64,000 nt of DNA from Yamadazyma tenuis (GCF_029203305.1 NC_089461.1:2170001-2234000), one strand, 5' to 3'. Shown: positions 49,995 through 60,622, counted from the first letter of the stretch. Program-made: numbers and translations. The notes: generated by a model not told the origin, from the sequence alone.

Positions 49995-51965
49995 ATGGTT
50001 TTGCCAGCTAACTTATGTCCCCGATGTGGAGAGCCTTCTTTGGTCTCCGACATCACCACAAACTCGGGGAATTTGACATGTAGTAGTTGTGGAACAGTGG
50101 TTCACGAAAACCCTATAGTCAGTGAAGTTTCCTTTGGAGAGAATGCTTCGGGTGGTGCTGTCGTACAAGGTACAATGGTGGGACTGGACCAAGCCCGTGT
50201 TCCCATCTCCGGGCGCCAGAACGCAATGGAATCCCGGGATCAGACAATGTTGACAGGTAGGCGTAATATCAAGGATTTGGCGGCTTCTTTAAATATACCA
50301 GATTATATTTCCGATGCTGCTCATGGATGGTTCAAGCTAGCATTGAACACCAACTTCGTACAAGGACGGCGGTCGCAGAACGTGACGGCGGCGTGCTTGT
50401 ACATTGCATGCAGAAAGGAGAAGACGTCACATTTGTTGATTGATTTCAGTTCACGGCTCCAGATCTCTGTGTTTTCCTTGGGTGCCACCTTTTTGAAGAT
50501 GGTGAGAACGTTGAACATTACCAAGTTGCCGTTGGTGGATCCTTCGTTGTTTATTTCACATTTTGCTGAAAGGTTGAATCTCGATCGGGAAAAGCCTAAT
50601 AGCACCAACCAGGTGATACTGGATGCCATTAAGATCTCGTTTCGAATGGCCAAAGACTCCATTGTTGAGGGAAGAAGACCGGCTGGTGTGGCTGGTGCGT
50701 GTGTAATGATGGCTTTGAGAATGAACGGGTTTCAGAAGGATCCTTCCGAGATTGTGGCCATTGCGCATGTTTCAAGTGACACTCTTCAGGCAAGAATGGA
50801 CGAATTTAAGAGAACTTCTTCCGGGAAGTTGCGGATCCGGGAGTTCAGAGATAAGAGTGAGCAGGCCGAAGCAGCAATGCCTCCTTCATATACGAGGAAT
50901 AGAGAACGACTGAAGAAGGCTAATTCAAGGCATCAATTGAGATTGGCCAGTGTGAACCGTGCTTTTGAGTACTTGAAGAACCCACCAACAGCAGTGCCGA
51001 AGGATTCTACCGGATCAACACAGAAACCTACTGGTCGACTCGGCTCATTGAACGAATCTGCATCTAAGAAGCCTCGTGTCACAATTCGCCCAGCTGCTGT
51101 GAAGCTGATGAAAAAAACAAAGGATATCGCTGCTGCTGAGGGCTCTCTTGTAGAAGTCAGCGAGACGGATAGTCGGTCAGCTACAACTCATCTAGAAACT
51201 CTGGCAGACACCCAGCCGCAGGAAACAGATTCACAATATGTCCCACAAAACACAGACTCGACGGTCACAAACTCTCAGGTAACCTCCCTAAACACAGACT
51301 CACAGGACGAAGATTACATGGAGTCAAGGGGTGAGGAAACCATTTCGGAAATCAAGGTTGCCAAGGACGCTCCATCGTTTGTTCATGAAATGGCCCTGTT
51401 GGGATTCAACCCCGAATTGCTCCAGCATGACTTTGAACGTTACAAAGACATCATAGAAAAAGGATATTCGCTTGACTATCCCGAGCCTGAGCCTACATCT
51501 GATTCGGAGACCGCTGATAAAGAAGAAGAGTTCGACCCCAATAAGCCGCAAGGACTCGTCAAGTACTGTAAGCCTTCACTGTACTACTTGGACTTGGTTT
51601 CCTCCAGTGCAGATTTAGACGATGTTGAGCTTACTGAGGCAGAGGAAAACTGGTACCTTAATTCGGATGAAATGGCTAAGGCCAAGGAACAGTTGTGGTT
51701 AAGTATGAACAAGGACTACTTGCTTGAGCAGGAGAGAAAGAGATTGAAGGCTGAAACCGATGAGTTGACTGGAAACACATCTGGTAAGAAGAAGCGTAGA
51801 AAGACGAAGGCTGACCGCGAAAAGGGAATCATTGATGAAACTCTCGAGGCCCTTACGGGTGAACCAAGAACTCCTGCTGACAGTGTTAAGCAAATGATGC
51901 AAAGAAAGACATTTTCCAAGAAAATCAACTATGATGCCTTGGACAACTCCGGGTTGTTTTTATAG
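49995..51965 (+). CDS. BRF1: TFIIIB subunit Brf1
   Basis: The 656-residue protein begins with a TFIIB-type zinc ribbon (Cys8, Cys11, Cys29, Cys32). Two cyclin folds follow (about 75-260), with RRSQNVTAACLYIACRKEKT in the first and GRRPAGVAGACVMMALRMNG in the second. A disordered middle (290-430) leads to the Brf1-specific C-terminal blocks that bind TBP (about 440-560) and a Lys-rich helix near 590-610. With TBP and Bdp1 it places RNA polymerase III at tRNA and 5S genes. Saccharomyces Brf1 is 596 residues. Confidence 0.96.
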   Translation: MVLPANLCPRCGEPSLVSDITTNSGNLTCSSCGTVVHENPIVSEVSFGENASGGAVVQGTMVGLDQARVPISGRQNAMESRDQTMLTGRRNIKDLAASLNIPDYISDAAHGWFKLALNTNFVQGRRSQNVTAACLYIACRKEKTSHLLIDFSSRLQISVFSLGATFLKMVRTLNITKLPLVDPSLFISHFAERLNLDREKPNSTNQVILDAIKISFRMAKDSIVEGRRPAGVAGACVMMALRMNGFQKDPSEIVAIAHVSSDTLQARMDEFKRTSSGKLRIREFRDKSEQAEAAMPPSYTRNRERLKKANSRHQLRLASVNRAFEYLKNPPTAVPKDSTGSTQKPTGRLGSLNESASKKPRVTIRPAAVKLMKKTKDIAAAEGSLVEVSETDSRSATTHLETLADTQPQETDSQYVPQNTDSTVTNSQVTSLNTDSQDEDYMESRGEETISEIKVAKDAPSFVHEMALLGFNPELLQHDFERYKDIIEKGYSLDYPEPEPTSDSETADKEEEFDPNKPQGLVKYCKPSLYYLDLVSSSADLDDVELTEAEENWYLNSDEMAKAKEQLWLSMNKDYLLEQERKRLKAETDELTGNTSGKKKRRKTKADREKGIIDETLEALTGEPRTPADSVKQMMQRKTFSKKINYDALDNSGLFL

Positions 51966-52279
51966 ATAATTATGTATAATGAATGAAATTTAGAAATTCA
52001 GAGGTTTGTAAACTTAGGTCCTTCAGCAATAATTATATGTCTAAGACCTTCAAAGATAGAAGACCCCGAAGATTCTTTATTTGCAACAATTGAAGAGACA
52101 CAGAAAACTTCCAAAGGAACAGGAACAAATCCTAACAAGTGTTTTGCTTGATTAGTGCATACCGTATGTTAGTGACTACAATTATGAAATCTATTGGCAG
52201 TGGCTATCCCATAATGGCTCCTGCGGTGGACACATCCACACCACAAACATCTTTTTGTAACAGTTATTTCTACAAAAGT
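51966..52279. other. Intergenic BRF1 / SDA1
   Basis: About 310 AT-rich bases with the BRF1 3' flank and the distal SDA1 promoter. No gene is supported; a 60-codon frame at 52139-52321 was not called. Confidence 0.5.
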
Positions 52280-52308
52280 GCGATGCGAAGAATATTTTAT
52301 CTCATCGC
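52280..52308 (+). promoter_or_regulatory. PAC-type elements before SDA1
   Basis: CTCATCGC at 52301-52308 is the exact reverse complement of the PAC element GCGATGAG, and GCGATG at 52280-52285 is a second, partial copy. PAC sites mark ribosome biogenesis genes and are bound by Dot6/Tod6-type repressors in Saccharomyces. They lie 15-45 bp before the SDA1 ATG, closer than is common. Confidence 0.5.
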
Positions 52309-52323
52309 ATCTTCTTTATAATC

Positions 52324-54540
52324 ATGGCCAAGAAGAGAAGAGTTGCTATACTCCCCACAAACATCATCTTGCTCCAGAATGTAGTAAAGCGTGATCCCGA
52401 GTCGTACCACGAGGAGTTTGTCCAGCAGTTTGCTCACTACGAGTCTTTACGGGATATTTTTTTGACATCTCCAGATTCAAGCAATTTCCAGGAATTTGGG
52501 GATCTTGTTGGATTTGTATCTGCCGTATGTAACTGCTACCCTAAAGAGACTGCTAAGTTCCCAGATGATCTTAGGCAGCTTCTTGTTAACAACCACAAAG
52601 ACCTTTCCCCTGAGTTAAGAGAAAAAATAATTCAGTGTTTGACGATGTTAAGAAACAAAGACATCATCAGCGCCGAATTCTTGATCCAAACCCTCTTCCC
52701 GCTCTTGACGGCGTACGGTAGTACGACTGCTGGCCAGCATGCTAAGTCGGTCCGGCACCAGATTTACTCGACGTTGGTTCTGTTGTTGAAAGCCGTCAAT
52801 ATGGGAGCAAAAAACCAGAAAATCAACCGGTCTACACAAGCATTGTTGTTCAACTTGTTAGAGCAACGAGATGCCCAAGGATTATGGGCAACTAAGTTGA
52901 CCAGAGAATTATGGCGCCGAGGCATTTGGGATGACCTGAGAACGGTTGAACTTATGACTCAAGCTGCTTTACATCCTGAAGCCAAAGTGGCCATAGCAGG
53001 AGCCAGATTCTTCTTGGGTGCTGACAAGGAAAGAGAGGAAAACTTCGAAGAGCAGTCCAGTGACGATGACGTTGACATGGGTGCGTTGCGTCACAAGATG
53101 CAAATCAACAAGAAAACCAGTAAAAGAGGTAAGCGATTAGAGCAGGCAGTCAAAGCCGTCAAGAAAAAGAACAATAAAAACACCCAAGTGTACTTGAACT
53201 TCTCGGCTCTCCACTTACTTAGAGACCCCCAGGGTTTTGCCGAGCTGTTGTTTGATGGCCATTTGAGTGGAAAGAACAGTAATAAATTCGACTTGGACCA
53301 AAAAATCGTGTTTATGAACTTGGTTTCGAGGTTGATTGGATCACACAAGCTTACTGTCTTAGGAATTTACTCCTTCTTCATGAAGTACTTGACGCCCAAG
53401 CAAAGAAATGTCACACAGATCATGGCAGCAGCTGCCCAGGCCTCCCACGACTTGGTACCACCAGAACAGATTTCGACGGTGGTGAGAAAAATTGCCGACG
53501 AGTTCGTTAGTGATGGGGTTTCTGCTGAGGTGGCCCTGGCAGGGTTGAACACCATCAGAGAGATTTTGTCGAGAGCACCATTGGCTATTGATGTCACTTT
53601 ATTACAGGATTTGGCTGAGTATAGAGGACTGAAAGCTAAGGCCGTGACAAATGCTGCAAGGGGATTGATCACCTTGTACAGAGAAGTAGCACCGGAAATG
53701 TTGAAGAGAAAGGACCGTGGTAAAGCTGCGAGTATTGAGATGCAACATACCGAGAAGGCCAAGTTGCCTGAGTTTGGTGTTCAGAATACGGTTACGTCGA
53801 TACCTGGTATTGAGTTATTGGCCCAGTGGAGAGAAGAACAAGGTCTTGGGACTGAAGATAAGGACGATGATTGGGAGGTCGAGGAGATCGATAGTGACGA
53901 GGAAGAGGAAATTGAGGAGATCGAAGGTGACTGGGTTACGGTTGAGTCTGACAAGGAATATGATGTGAGTGATTCTGAGGATGACAAGGAAGAGGACCAA
54001 AAAGAAGAAGAGGAGGCGGACTCGGACGACTCGGAGATTGAGCTTTCTAATGATGAAAGTGATGCTGAGGATGCTTCTGGTAAGAATGCTGCTGATGATG
54101 ACTCTGAACCCCCAACAAAGAAACAAAAGCTCACTAATGAGCAGGCCATGAACGCGATCCTCACCAGTAAAGTGTTGACTCCCGCTGACTTTGCCAAGTT
54201 GGATGAGTTGCAGATGGAAGCCGGAGTTCAAAAGCACATGGGAATCAAGACAGATGACACTGTGGATGGAGACTCGTTGGTTGGAACCGTCAAGTTCAAG
54301 CAGACCAAGGAAGAAAGACTTGAGCATGTTAAGGAAGGTAGAGAAGGCCGTGAAAAGTTTGGATCGAGAAAGGGTAGAAGAGACGCACCACACTCGACTA
54401 CCAACAAGGAGAAGGCTAGAAAGAAGAACTTTGTTATGATGATCCACAAGAGAAGTGTGCAAGGTAAACAGAAGATGTCATTGAGAGACAGGCAAAAGGT
54501 GTTGAAAGCACATATCACGAAGCAGAAGCGGAAGAGTTAG
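52324..54540 (+). CDS. SDA1: 60S biogenesis factor Sda1
   Basis: The 738-residue protein matches Sda1 along its length: [18 protein letters not shown] at the start, [19 protein letters not shown], and [17 protein letters not shown] near 408. A very acidic stretch (about 500-600) precedes the Lys/Arg-rich C terminus (ending [11 protein letters not shown]). Sda1 is a HEAT-like protein that joins late nucleolar pre-60S particles with the Rix1-Rea1 machinery and is needed for their export. Saccharomyces Sda1 is 767 residues. A CTG codon at 53536 sits where Saccharomyces has Ala. PAC elements in the promoter fit its ribosome-making role. Confidence 0.96.
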   Translation: MAKKRRVAILPTNIILLQNVVKRDPESYHEEFVQQFAHYESLRDIFLTSPDSSNFQEFGDLVGFVSAVCNCYPKETAKFPDDLRQLLVNNHKDLSPELREKIIQCLTMLRNKDIISAEFLIQTLFPLLTAYGSTTAGQHAKSVRHQIYSTLVLLLKAVNMGAKNQKINRSTQALLFNLLEQRDAQGLWATKLTRELWRRGIWDDLRTVELMTQAALHPEAKVAIAGARFFLGADKEREENFEEQSSDDDVDMGALRHKMQINKKTSKRGKRLEQAVKAVKKKNNKNTQVYLNFSALHLLRDPQGFAELLFDGHLSGKNSNKFDLDQKIVFMNLVSRLIGSHKLTVLGIYSFFMKYLTPKQRNVTQIMAAAAQASHDLVPPEQISTVVRKIADEFVSDGVSAEVALAGLNTIREILSRAPLAIDVTLLQDLAEYRGLKAKAVTNAARGLITLYREVAPEMLKRKDRGKAASIEMQHTEKAKLPEFGVQNTVTSIPGIELLAQWREEQGLGTEDKDDDWEVEEIDSDEEEEIEEIEGDWVTVESDKEYDVSDSEDDKEEDQKEEEEADSDDSEIELSNDESDAEDASGKNAADDDSEPPTKKQKLTNEQAMNAILTSKVLTPADFAKLDELQMEAGVQKHMGIKTDDTVDGDSLVGTVKFKQTKEERLEHVKEGREGREKFGSRKGRRDAPHSTTNKEKARKKNFVMMIHKRSVQGKQKMSLRDRQKVLKAHITKQKRKS

Positions 54541-54890
54541 GTCAGTAGTTAATTATAGCCCTAAATGATATAGCAGATGACGATAGCAATGCACATATAA
54601 CACTGAATAGCGCAAGAAGAAGTATCGCCCTACTGCTATTTTTGCAGCCATTCGCACCAACCGATTGGTCCATACACCCATAGAATCCATAAACCACAAA
54701 AACCCAAGCCACAAACATAACTCAACATATCTACACGATAATGAACACACAACAAGGGGATACCCTTTCGGTTCTCTCACTAAATCACATATATTCAATA
54801 ATACTACAGTACTGAAGCAGTAAGTTAATAGGTTACAAACATTAATACAACCGCGGCCGGGAATTAAAACGATACAAGAAACAAAACGTC
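54541..54890. other. Intergenic between convergent SDA1 and HMO1
   Basis: About 350 bp of 3' flanks. TTTTTGCAGCCATTCGC near 54640-54656 is the motif that recurs in promoters, here outside a promoter. A NotI-like GCGGCCG lies near 54852. No gene is supported. Confidence 0.5.
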
Positions 54891-55589
54891 TTACTTCTTG
54901 GACGACTTCTTCTTCTTCTCACTCTTGTCCTTCTCCTTGTCCTCGTGCTTTCTCTTCTTCTTCTTGTCCTTCTTTTCCTTCTTCTCTGGGATTTCTACCT
55001 CGACCTCGCTTTCTGAGGACGAAGAGTCTGAAGAGTCTGACAGTTCTACAACCACATCTTTAGGCAACTCAATTGGAATCTCGGGCAATGGAGGCTTGAT
55101 ACCGTTCTTCTCAGCAATGTAGATTTCCTTTTGCTTTTGGTACACCTTCAATTCCAGCTGATACTTCTTTTGCCAGGTGGACTTCTCAGCCTCAGACAAC
55201 TTGCTCCAACGTTCTTTGACATAGGCGTTCATCTCAATAGCCGACAATGGAGGGAGACCATTGGCTTTACGCTCGTCACGGATTTGCTCTCTAATGTGGA
55301 ATGAGTATGCAAAATACATCGTGAGAGGCTTCTTGGGTGCGTTAGGGTCCTTTTCTGGCTTCTTCTTCTTTTCAGGTTTCTTGGAGTCAGCGCCGCCGTT
55401 CACATCAATGTACGACACCAAGACATTAACGGCCTTGGAAAGGCTGTTTAAGGAGTCGACATTACCGGTGTTACCTTCGTGGGAAGCTTTATATAAGTTG
55501 GCGGTAGCGGCAGCGGCATCTTGGGCTGCTTTAGATAATTCGAATAACGAGGCCACCAAGGCGTCTCTGGCAGCTTTAACTTCAGACAT
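54891..55589 (-). CDS. HMO1: HMG-box protein Hmo1
   Basis: The 232-residue protein has a canonical HMG box at about 83-160: PNAPKKPLTMYFAYSFHIRE, then MNAYVKERWSKLSEAEKSTW. A less conserved helical N-terminal domain (1-70) matches the degenerate box A of Hmo1. A Ser/Asp/Glu stretch (about 180-200) and a 30-residue Lys-rich tail close it. Hmo1 coats active rDNA and ribosomal protein gene promoters and bends DNA; its Lys-rich tail promotes bending. Saccharomyces Hmo1 is 246 residues. Nhp10 is a less likely alternative because of the lysine tail and N-terminal domain. Confidence 0.9.
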   Translation of the reverse strand: MSEVKAARDALVASLFELSKAAQDAAAATANLYKASHEGNTGNVDSLNSLSKAVNVLVSYIDVNGGADSKKPEKKKKPEKDPNAPKKPLTMYFAYSFHIREQIRDERKANGLPPLSAIEMNAYVKERWSKLSEAEKSTWQKKYQLELKVYQKQKEIYIAEKNGIKPPLPEIPIELPKDVVVELSDSSDSSSSESEVEVEIPEKKEKKDKKKKRKHEDKEKDKSEKKKKSSKK

Positions 55590-56269
55590 TCGTTCAGGAC
55601 AGTACGTTCTTTCAGGTCAACTAGGGTTGTGGTGGCAGCTATTACAAAAATGGTGCCAACTATAAAAACACTTTAGAAGAGCTGGTTGTTGTGGAAGGAA
55701 AAAAAACAAATGGACGAAAACAACAATTGGGGGGACGGGGCCTTAGCGCGAGTGGTGGTGTTTGCGACATTTATTTTGCTGACGACGACGGGGAGTGCAC
55801 CGGCGCACGAGGGGACGCACCTGGCGCAAAAAATAATAGTAGGCCGAACCGGACCCACACTTTGTGCGCAAACCGGTGCGACCCGTCCAGCCACATGGGA
55901 GGGAAAATGCCCATGTCCTGCAAAAAAGAAATTTCGCGGTACCTGGGGACGGCTCTCGTCCCAGCAATTGGTGTGGACCCACCAGGTCAAGCCCATATGC
56001 CCCCTCTGCGGTCCAGCGGCGCGGGCTCATGGGTAGTCGTCATGGGAGGATGCCGCGGGAGTCTAGATTCTCACACCTGCCCAAGCGGGCCAATGGGAAG
56101 TTCGAGCCACGTCCACGCGTCTGCCACTGCCTGCCCGACCATTGCGACATTATTCTGGCCGTGCATCACATGACTTCCCTGGGCCCCTACCGCTAGTAGC
56201 TCTTCAGCGCGACAGCATCTAGCTTGATCTGTTGCAAAACCATCATCACTACACTCATTAGCACCCACA
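55590..56269. other. GC-rich divergent intergenic region HMO1 / MCT1
   Basis: About 680 bp; from roughly 55730 to 56190 it is much richer in G and C than most intergenic DNA here. Overlapping open frames up to 160 codons occur on both strands, which GC richness explains. No conserved domain is seen in any, so none is called. Confidence 0.5.
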
Positions 56270-57265
56270 ATGTTTGCGATAACATGTCCTGGCCAAGGAT
56301 TCATTCGAGCATCCCTCATGTCGCCCTACGCACAGTATGGCCGCATTCTAAGTCCCATTTGTGCTGCTGTCGACGAGTCACTTCAAGCTTCTTTCTCTCA
56401 ACAGTTAAATGATAACAATGAACAGTTCCTCCGCAAGACTTCCAACGCCCAGCCCGCGATGCTTATGGCCACTGTTGCTGTGGCAGAGATATTACGGTCC
56501 CATTACGGGCTTGATTTTGTGCTGCGAGCTACCGCCATTTGTGGCCACTCTTTGGGCGAGTATACCGCCATGGTGTTGAACGGAACTCTCGATGTAGGCA
56601 CCGCGGCCCGCCTCGTGCGACGTCGAGGAGAGCTCATGGAGAATCTCCGCCTACAGGATTATACGATGGTGGCAGCGTTGATTCGACCTGAATTCCTTGA
56701 TTTGGTGGTAGAAACATGTACAGCTGCTAGAGTACTAGCCAACGTCAATTCGCATAAACAAGTGGTTCTATCCGGTCCAGAGTCTACGGTGAGCAATGTT
56801 TTGGTGAGGCTTAATGCCCAGCGGCGCGTGGTAGTGCGTACCGTCAAACTACCGGTGGAAATTCCGTTTCACCATGAGGTTTTAGGTCAGATTGAGACTC
56901 CGTTGCGCGAGCTCGCGGCAGAATTGGTCGATGGCTTTGCCCCAGCTGCCGCCAGGCCCGCGCCCGTTCCGGCGCCCGCAGTAGTGTGCAATCTCACGGG
57001 CGCGGTGACTCTCCCCACGGAGGTGGTAAACACCGTTATTTCTGCCAACAGCCGGCCTGTGCAATGGGTCAAAACGATGGATACGCTCGCGCTATTGGGA
57101 GTAAAGACCCTAGTAAACTTTGGTCCAGGACAGGTTCTTCAGGGTATAAACCAACTGTTTCCGTTTAAAAACGTATCGGCAGATTTGCTCAACGCGGCAG
57201 AGATGGACCAGCTTGCGGCGGTGTACGAGACCGCGGTAGTCGGCATACTGCCTGGAACTAAATAA
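56270..57265 (+). CDS. MCT1: Mitochondrial malonyl-CoA:ACP transferase
   Basis: The 331-residue protein is an acyltransferase-fold FabD homolog. It begins with CPGQGF, carries the active Ser94 in CGHSLGEYTA and the catalytic His in VEIPFHHEVL, and ends with the VNFGPGQVLQGI loop. It moves malonyl from CoA to the acyl carrier protein in mitochondrial type II fatty acid synthesis, feeding Cem1 (in this window at 16712). The GQG motif starts by residue 9, so any import signal is short, as in Saccharomyces Mct1 (360). The gene is GC-rich, like the DNA upstream of it. Confidence 0.93.
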   Translation: MFAITCPGQGFIRASLMSPYAQYGRILSPICAAVDESLQASFSQQLNDNNEQFLRKTSNAQPAMLMATVAVAEILRSHYGLDFVLRATAICGHSLGEYTAMVLNGTLDVGTAARLVRRRGELMENLRLQDYTMVAALIRPEFLDLVVETCTAARVLANVNSHKQVVLSGPESTVSNVLVRLNAQRRVVVRTVKLPVEIPFHHEVLGQIETPLRELAAELVDGFAPAAARPAPVPAPAVVCNLTGAVTLPTEVVNTVISANSRPVQWVKTMDTLALLGVKTLVNFGPGQVLQGINQLFPFKNVSADLLNAAEMDQLAAVYETAVVGILPGTK

Positions 57266-57712
57266 AGAACCAGGTGCAGAAAAGATGTCTACAACGATTA
57301 GATTCGCATCGGATTGGTTGAACTGTCACAGCTCCCTTCCTGGTTGTACCTTCTTTTGGAGACTCGCACTAATAATTGCAGCTATCACGGCTGCGAAAAG
57401 AACAAACCGGTTATTTAACTGCAAAGTCATCCAAGCACCAACACAAACCTGGTAAATGATGTTTTATGTATATTCCTCGTGGCAAGATTCATACCCCAAA
57501 GCCCGAATAATAACTAGCTTCCTGGCTGCCATCGCTAAATTGGTTCCCCAAACCACATTTCACACCCACACTAAATACACATCCCGGTCCCCCCCTCCAT
57601 CTGCATCTTCATCGTTCCCATGTGTCTCCGTGTACTCTCAGCCCCTCGTCACCAGCCTCGTCCCGTTTTTCCCAAAACTGTTCTCTTCACTCTTCACCCA
57701 TCACCACCAAAA
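57266..57712. other. Intergenic MCT1 / ADE3
   Basis: About 450 bp. GCAGC-TATCACG-GCTGC near 57377-57393 is a small inverted repeat. The last 150 bp are pyrimidine-rich on the plus strand (CT-rich), common before highly expressed genes. No gene is supported. Confidence 0.5.
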
Positions 57713-57730
57713 TGACTCTTTTCCTGACTC
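57713..57730 (+). promoter_or_regulatory. Paired TGACTC sites before ADE3
   Basis: TGACTC occurs at 57713-57718 and again at 57725-57730, one helical turn apart and 58-75 bp before the ADE3 ATG. TGACTC is the Bas1 core and also a Gcn4 half-site. Saccharomyces ADE genes carry such pairs for Bas1/Bas2. Function is inferred. Confidence 0.5.
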
Positions 57731-57787
57731 CGCGCCCACGCATAAAAGCGTCCAACATCGCACATTTTTTCAATAACCTCCAACCAA

Positions 57788-60622
57788 ATGGCACAATTAA
57801 TCGACGGAAAGGCGATTGCCGCCGGCATCCGCCACCAGATCCACGAACAGATCGACATTCTCCAGGCTAAGCACGCCGACTTTGTCCCCAAGTTATCGAT
57901 CATCCAGGTCGGAGAACGTGAGGACTCATCCACCTACGTGAGAATGAAGTTGAAGGCCGCTAAAGAAGCCAACATCGACTGTGAAATCATCAACCTTCCT
58001 GGCGACGTCACGCAGTTCGAGTTGTTGAGCCACATCGATTCCTTGAACGCAGACATCTCCGTCGACGGGATTTTGGTCCAGTTGCCATTGCCAGATCATA
58101 TTGACGAGACGGCTGTCACCGCTGCCGTTGCAGCTGATAAAGACGTTGATGGATTCGGACCTTTCAACGTAGGCGAGTTGAACAAAAAGGGCGGGCGCCC
58201 TCACTTTGTGCCTTGCACCCCCAAGGGAGTGTTGCAGTTGTTGCAGGCCTCGGGCGTCAAGGTTGACGGTGCTAATGCGGTGGTGTTGGGCCGCAGTGAT
58301 ATTGTGGGTAAGCCCATGGCCAACTTGTTGACCGACTCCAATGCCACCGTGTCGGTGTTGCACTCGCACACACCGATAGAGGAGATTGCCAAGTACGTGT
58401 CGCACGCCGACATCGTGGTGGCAGCCATTGGCCAACCTCACTTTGTCCAGGGTCTGTGGTTAAAACCCGGTGCGGTTGTAATTGACGTTGGTACCAACTT
58501 CATTGCAGATGCCTCCAAGAAGTCAGGTTCACGCATGGTGGGCGACTGTGACCCCTCGTGTGCCAATGCCGCCAGCTTGATCACCCCGGTACCTGGTGGA
58601 GTCGGTCCTATGACTGTTGCATCCTTATTGGATAACGTGGTGGAGGCTGCAAAGTCGCACTACACCAAAAACACCGTTACTCCCAAGTTCACCAACCCAT
58701 TGAAGTTGGACTTGCTCAAGCCGGTGCCGCTGGACTATGAGATTTCTCGTGCCCAAGAACCCAAGAAAATCACCCATGTGGCATCGGAAGCAGGGATTTT
58801 GGACCTGGAATTGGAACCTTTTGGCAGCTACAAGGCTAAAGTGTCGTTGGACCTTTTGAAACGGTTGAAAAACAAGGATAACGGGAAGTACGTGCTTGTG
58901 ACCGGTATCACCCCCACTCCATTGGGAGAAGGAAAGTCCACCACCACCGTGGGATTGGCCCAGGCGTTGGGGGCTCATCTCCAGAAGAATGTTTTTGCCA
59001 ACGTCCGTCAGCCCAGTATGGGACCCACCTTTGGTATCAAAGGTGGTGCTGCCGGTGGGGGATACTCCCAGGTGATCCCCATGGATGAGTTCAACATGCA
59101 TGTCACTGGAGATATCCATGCCATCACCATGGCCAACAACTTGTTGGCAGCAGCCATCGACACCAGAATGTTCCACGAAACCACCCAGAAAGATGCTCCC
59201 TTGTACCGTAGATTGGTGCCGGCCAAGAAAGGTGTTAGAACCTTCCCCTTGTGCATGTTGAAGAGATTGCAGAAGTTGGGCATCAACAAGACCAACCCAG
59301 ACGATTTGACTCCCGAAGAAGTGTCCAAGTTTGTGCGTTTGGACATCGACCCTGACACCATCACCTGGAGAAGAGTGGTGGACTGTAACGATCGGTTTTT
59401 GAGAGGAATCACCGTTGGTGAAGCTCCTAGTGAAAAAGGTATGACCAGACACACTGGATTCGACATCACGGTGGCTTCTGAGTGTATGGCCATCTTGGCT
59501 TTGGCCAACTCGTTGGAAGATATGAGAACCAGATTGGGTAACATGGTGGTTGCATCTTCCAGGTCCGGTGAACCCGTCACCTGTGAAGATATTGGGTGTG
59601 CTGGTGCCTTGACAGCCTTGTTGAAGGATGCCATCAAGCCCAACATCATGCAGACGTTGGAAGGAACCCCTGTGTTTGTGCACGCTGGTCCTTTTGCCAA
59701 CATCTCCATCGGAGCCTCTTCCATATTGGCCGACAAAATGGCCTTGAAGTTGGCCGGTACTTCTCGTGACTTGAGTGCTGAGGAAAAACTGCAACAAGAA
59801 GGTTATGTTGTCACCGAAGCTGGGTTCGACTTCACCATGGGAGGTGAACGGTTCATTAACATCAAGTGCCGGTCTTCTGGCTTGGTGCCCGATTGTATTG
59901 TGATTGTGGCCACCGTTAGAGCCTTAAAGGTCCACGGTGGTGGTCCTGAAGTCAAGGCCGGTGCGCCCTTGGCTGCTGCCTACACCCAGGAGAACTGTGA
60001 CTTGTTGAGAGTCGGATGCTCCAACTTGGGTAAGCATATTTCCAATGCTCGTGCCTACGGTTTGCCAGTGGTGGTGGCCATCAACAAGATGTCGTCTGAT
60101 ACTGACAAGGAACATGAAATCATCAAAGAAGAGGCTCTTCGTGCCGGTGCCATGGATGCCATTGTCTCCAACCACTGGGAAGAAGGTGGTAAGGGTGCCG
60201 TAGACTTGGCCCATGGTGTTATTGCTGCTTGTAACTCTCCCGACAAGAACTTTAGATTCTTGTACGACACGGCTCCTAGCGTCGAGGAAAAAATTGCCAC
60301 CATTGCCAGGGAGATGTACGGTGCTGCCGACGTGGAGTTCTCCCCCGAGGCCCAAAAGAAAATCGATACCTACACCAAACAGGGATTCGGTAACTTGCCC
60401 ATTTGTATTGCCAAAACCCAATATTCCTTGTCCCACGACGCAGCCTTGAAGGGAGTCCCCACGGGATTCACTTTCCCCATTAGAGACGTGCGTGCCTCCA
60501 TCGGAGCCGGGTACTTGTATGCATTGGCAGCCGAGATCCAGACGATTCCCGGGTTACCTACGCACTGTGGATTCATGAATGTGGAAGTTAATGAAGACGG
60601 AGAAATCGACGGGTTGTTTTAA
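57788..60622 (+). CDS. ADE3: Trifunctional C1-tetrahydrofolate synthase, cytosolic
   Basis: The 944-residue protein joins two parts. Residues 1-300 are the methylene-THF dehydrogenase/cyclohydrolase: STYVRMKLKAAKEANI with the catalytic Lys, DGILVQLPLPDHID and VVLGRSDIVGKPMANLL. Residues 315-944 are formate-THF ligase, with the P-loop TPTPLGEGKSTTTVGLAQAL, FGIKGGAAGGGYSQVIPMDE and RASIGAGYLYALAAE. It interconverts one-carbon folates for purine, Met and thymidylate synthesis. There is no presequence, which points to Ade3 (946 in Saccharomyces) rather than mitochondrial Mis1. CTG codons at 58454 and 58730 fall where relatives have Asp/Glu and Ser, again favouring CTG as Ser. The codon use suggests high expression. 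Confidence 0.97.
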   Translation: MAQLIDGKAIAAGIRHQIHEQIDILQAKHADFVPKLSIIQVGEREDSSTYVRMKLKAAKEANIDCEIINLPGDVTQFELLSHIDSLNADISVDGILVQLPLPDHIDETAVTAAVAADKDVDGFGPFNVGELNKKGGRPHFVPCTPKGVLQLLQASGVKVDGANAVVLGRSDIVGKPMANLLTDSNATVSVLHSHTPIEEIAKYVSHADIVVAAIGQPHFVQGLWLKPGAVVIDVGTNFIADASKKSGSRMVGDCDPSCANAASLITPVPGGVGPMTVASLLDNVVEAAKSHYTKNTVTPKFTNPLKLDLLKPVPLDYEISRAQEPKKITHVASEAGILDLELEPFGSYKAKVSLDLLKRLKNKDNGKYVLVTGITPTPLGEGKSTTTVGLAQALGAHLQKNVFANVRQPSMGPTFGIKGGAAGGGYSQVIPMDEFNMHVTGDIHAITMANNLLAAAIDTRMFHETTQKDAPLYRRLVPAKKGVRTFPLCMLKRLQKLGINKTNPDDLTPEEVSKFVRLDIDPDTITWRRVVDCNDRFLRGITVGEAPSEKGMTRHTGFDITVASECMAILALANSLEDMRTRLGNMVVASSRSGEPVTCEDIGCAGALTALLKDAIKPNIMQTLEGTPVFVHAGPFANISIGASSILADKMALKLAGTSRDLSAEEKLQQEGYVVTEAGFDFTMGGERFINIKCRSSGLVPDCIVIVATVRALKVHGGGPEVKAGAPLAAAYTQENCDLLRVGCSNLGKHISNARAYGLPVVVAINKMSSDTDKEHEIIKEEALRAGAMDAIVSNHWEEGGKGAVDLAHGVIAACNSPDKNFRFLYDTAPSVEEKIATIAREMYGAADVEFSPEAQKKIDTYTKQGFGNLPICIAKTQYSLSHDAALKGVPTGFTFPIRDVRASIGAGYLYALAAEIQTIPGLPTHCGFMNVEVNEDGEIDGLF

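Noticed and set aside
55691..56173. 160-codon frame between HMO1 and MCT1
   Set aside because: Several frames are open here on both strands because of GC richness; no domain or leader is visible.
58625..59797. 390-codon frame antisense to ADE3
   Set aside because: Explained by the strong codon bias of ADE3, which avoids stops in the complementary frame.
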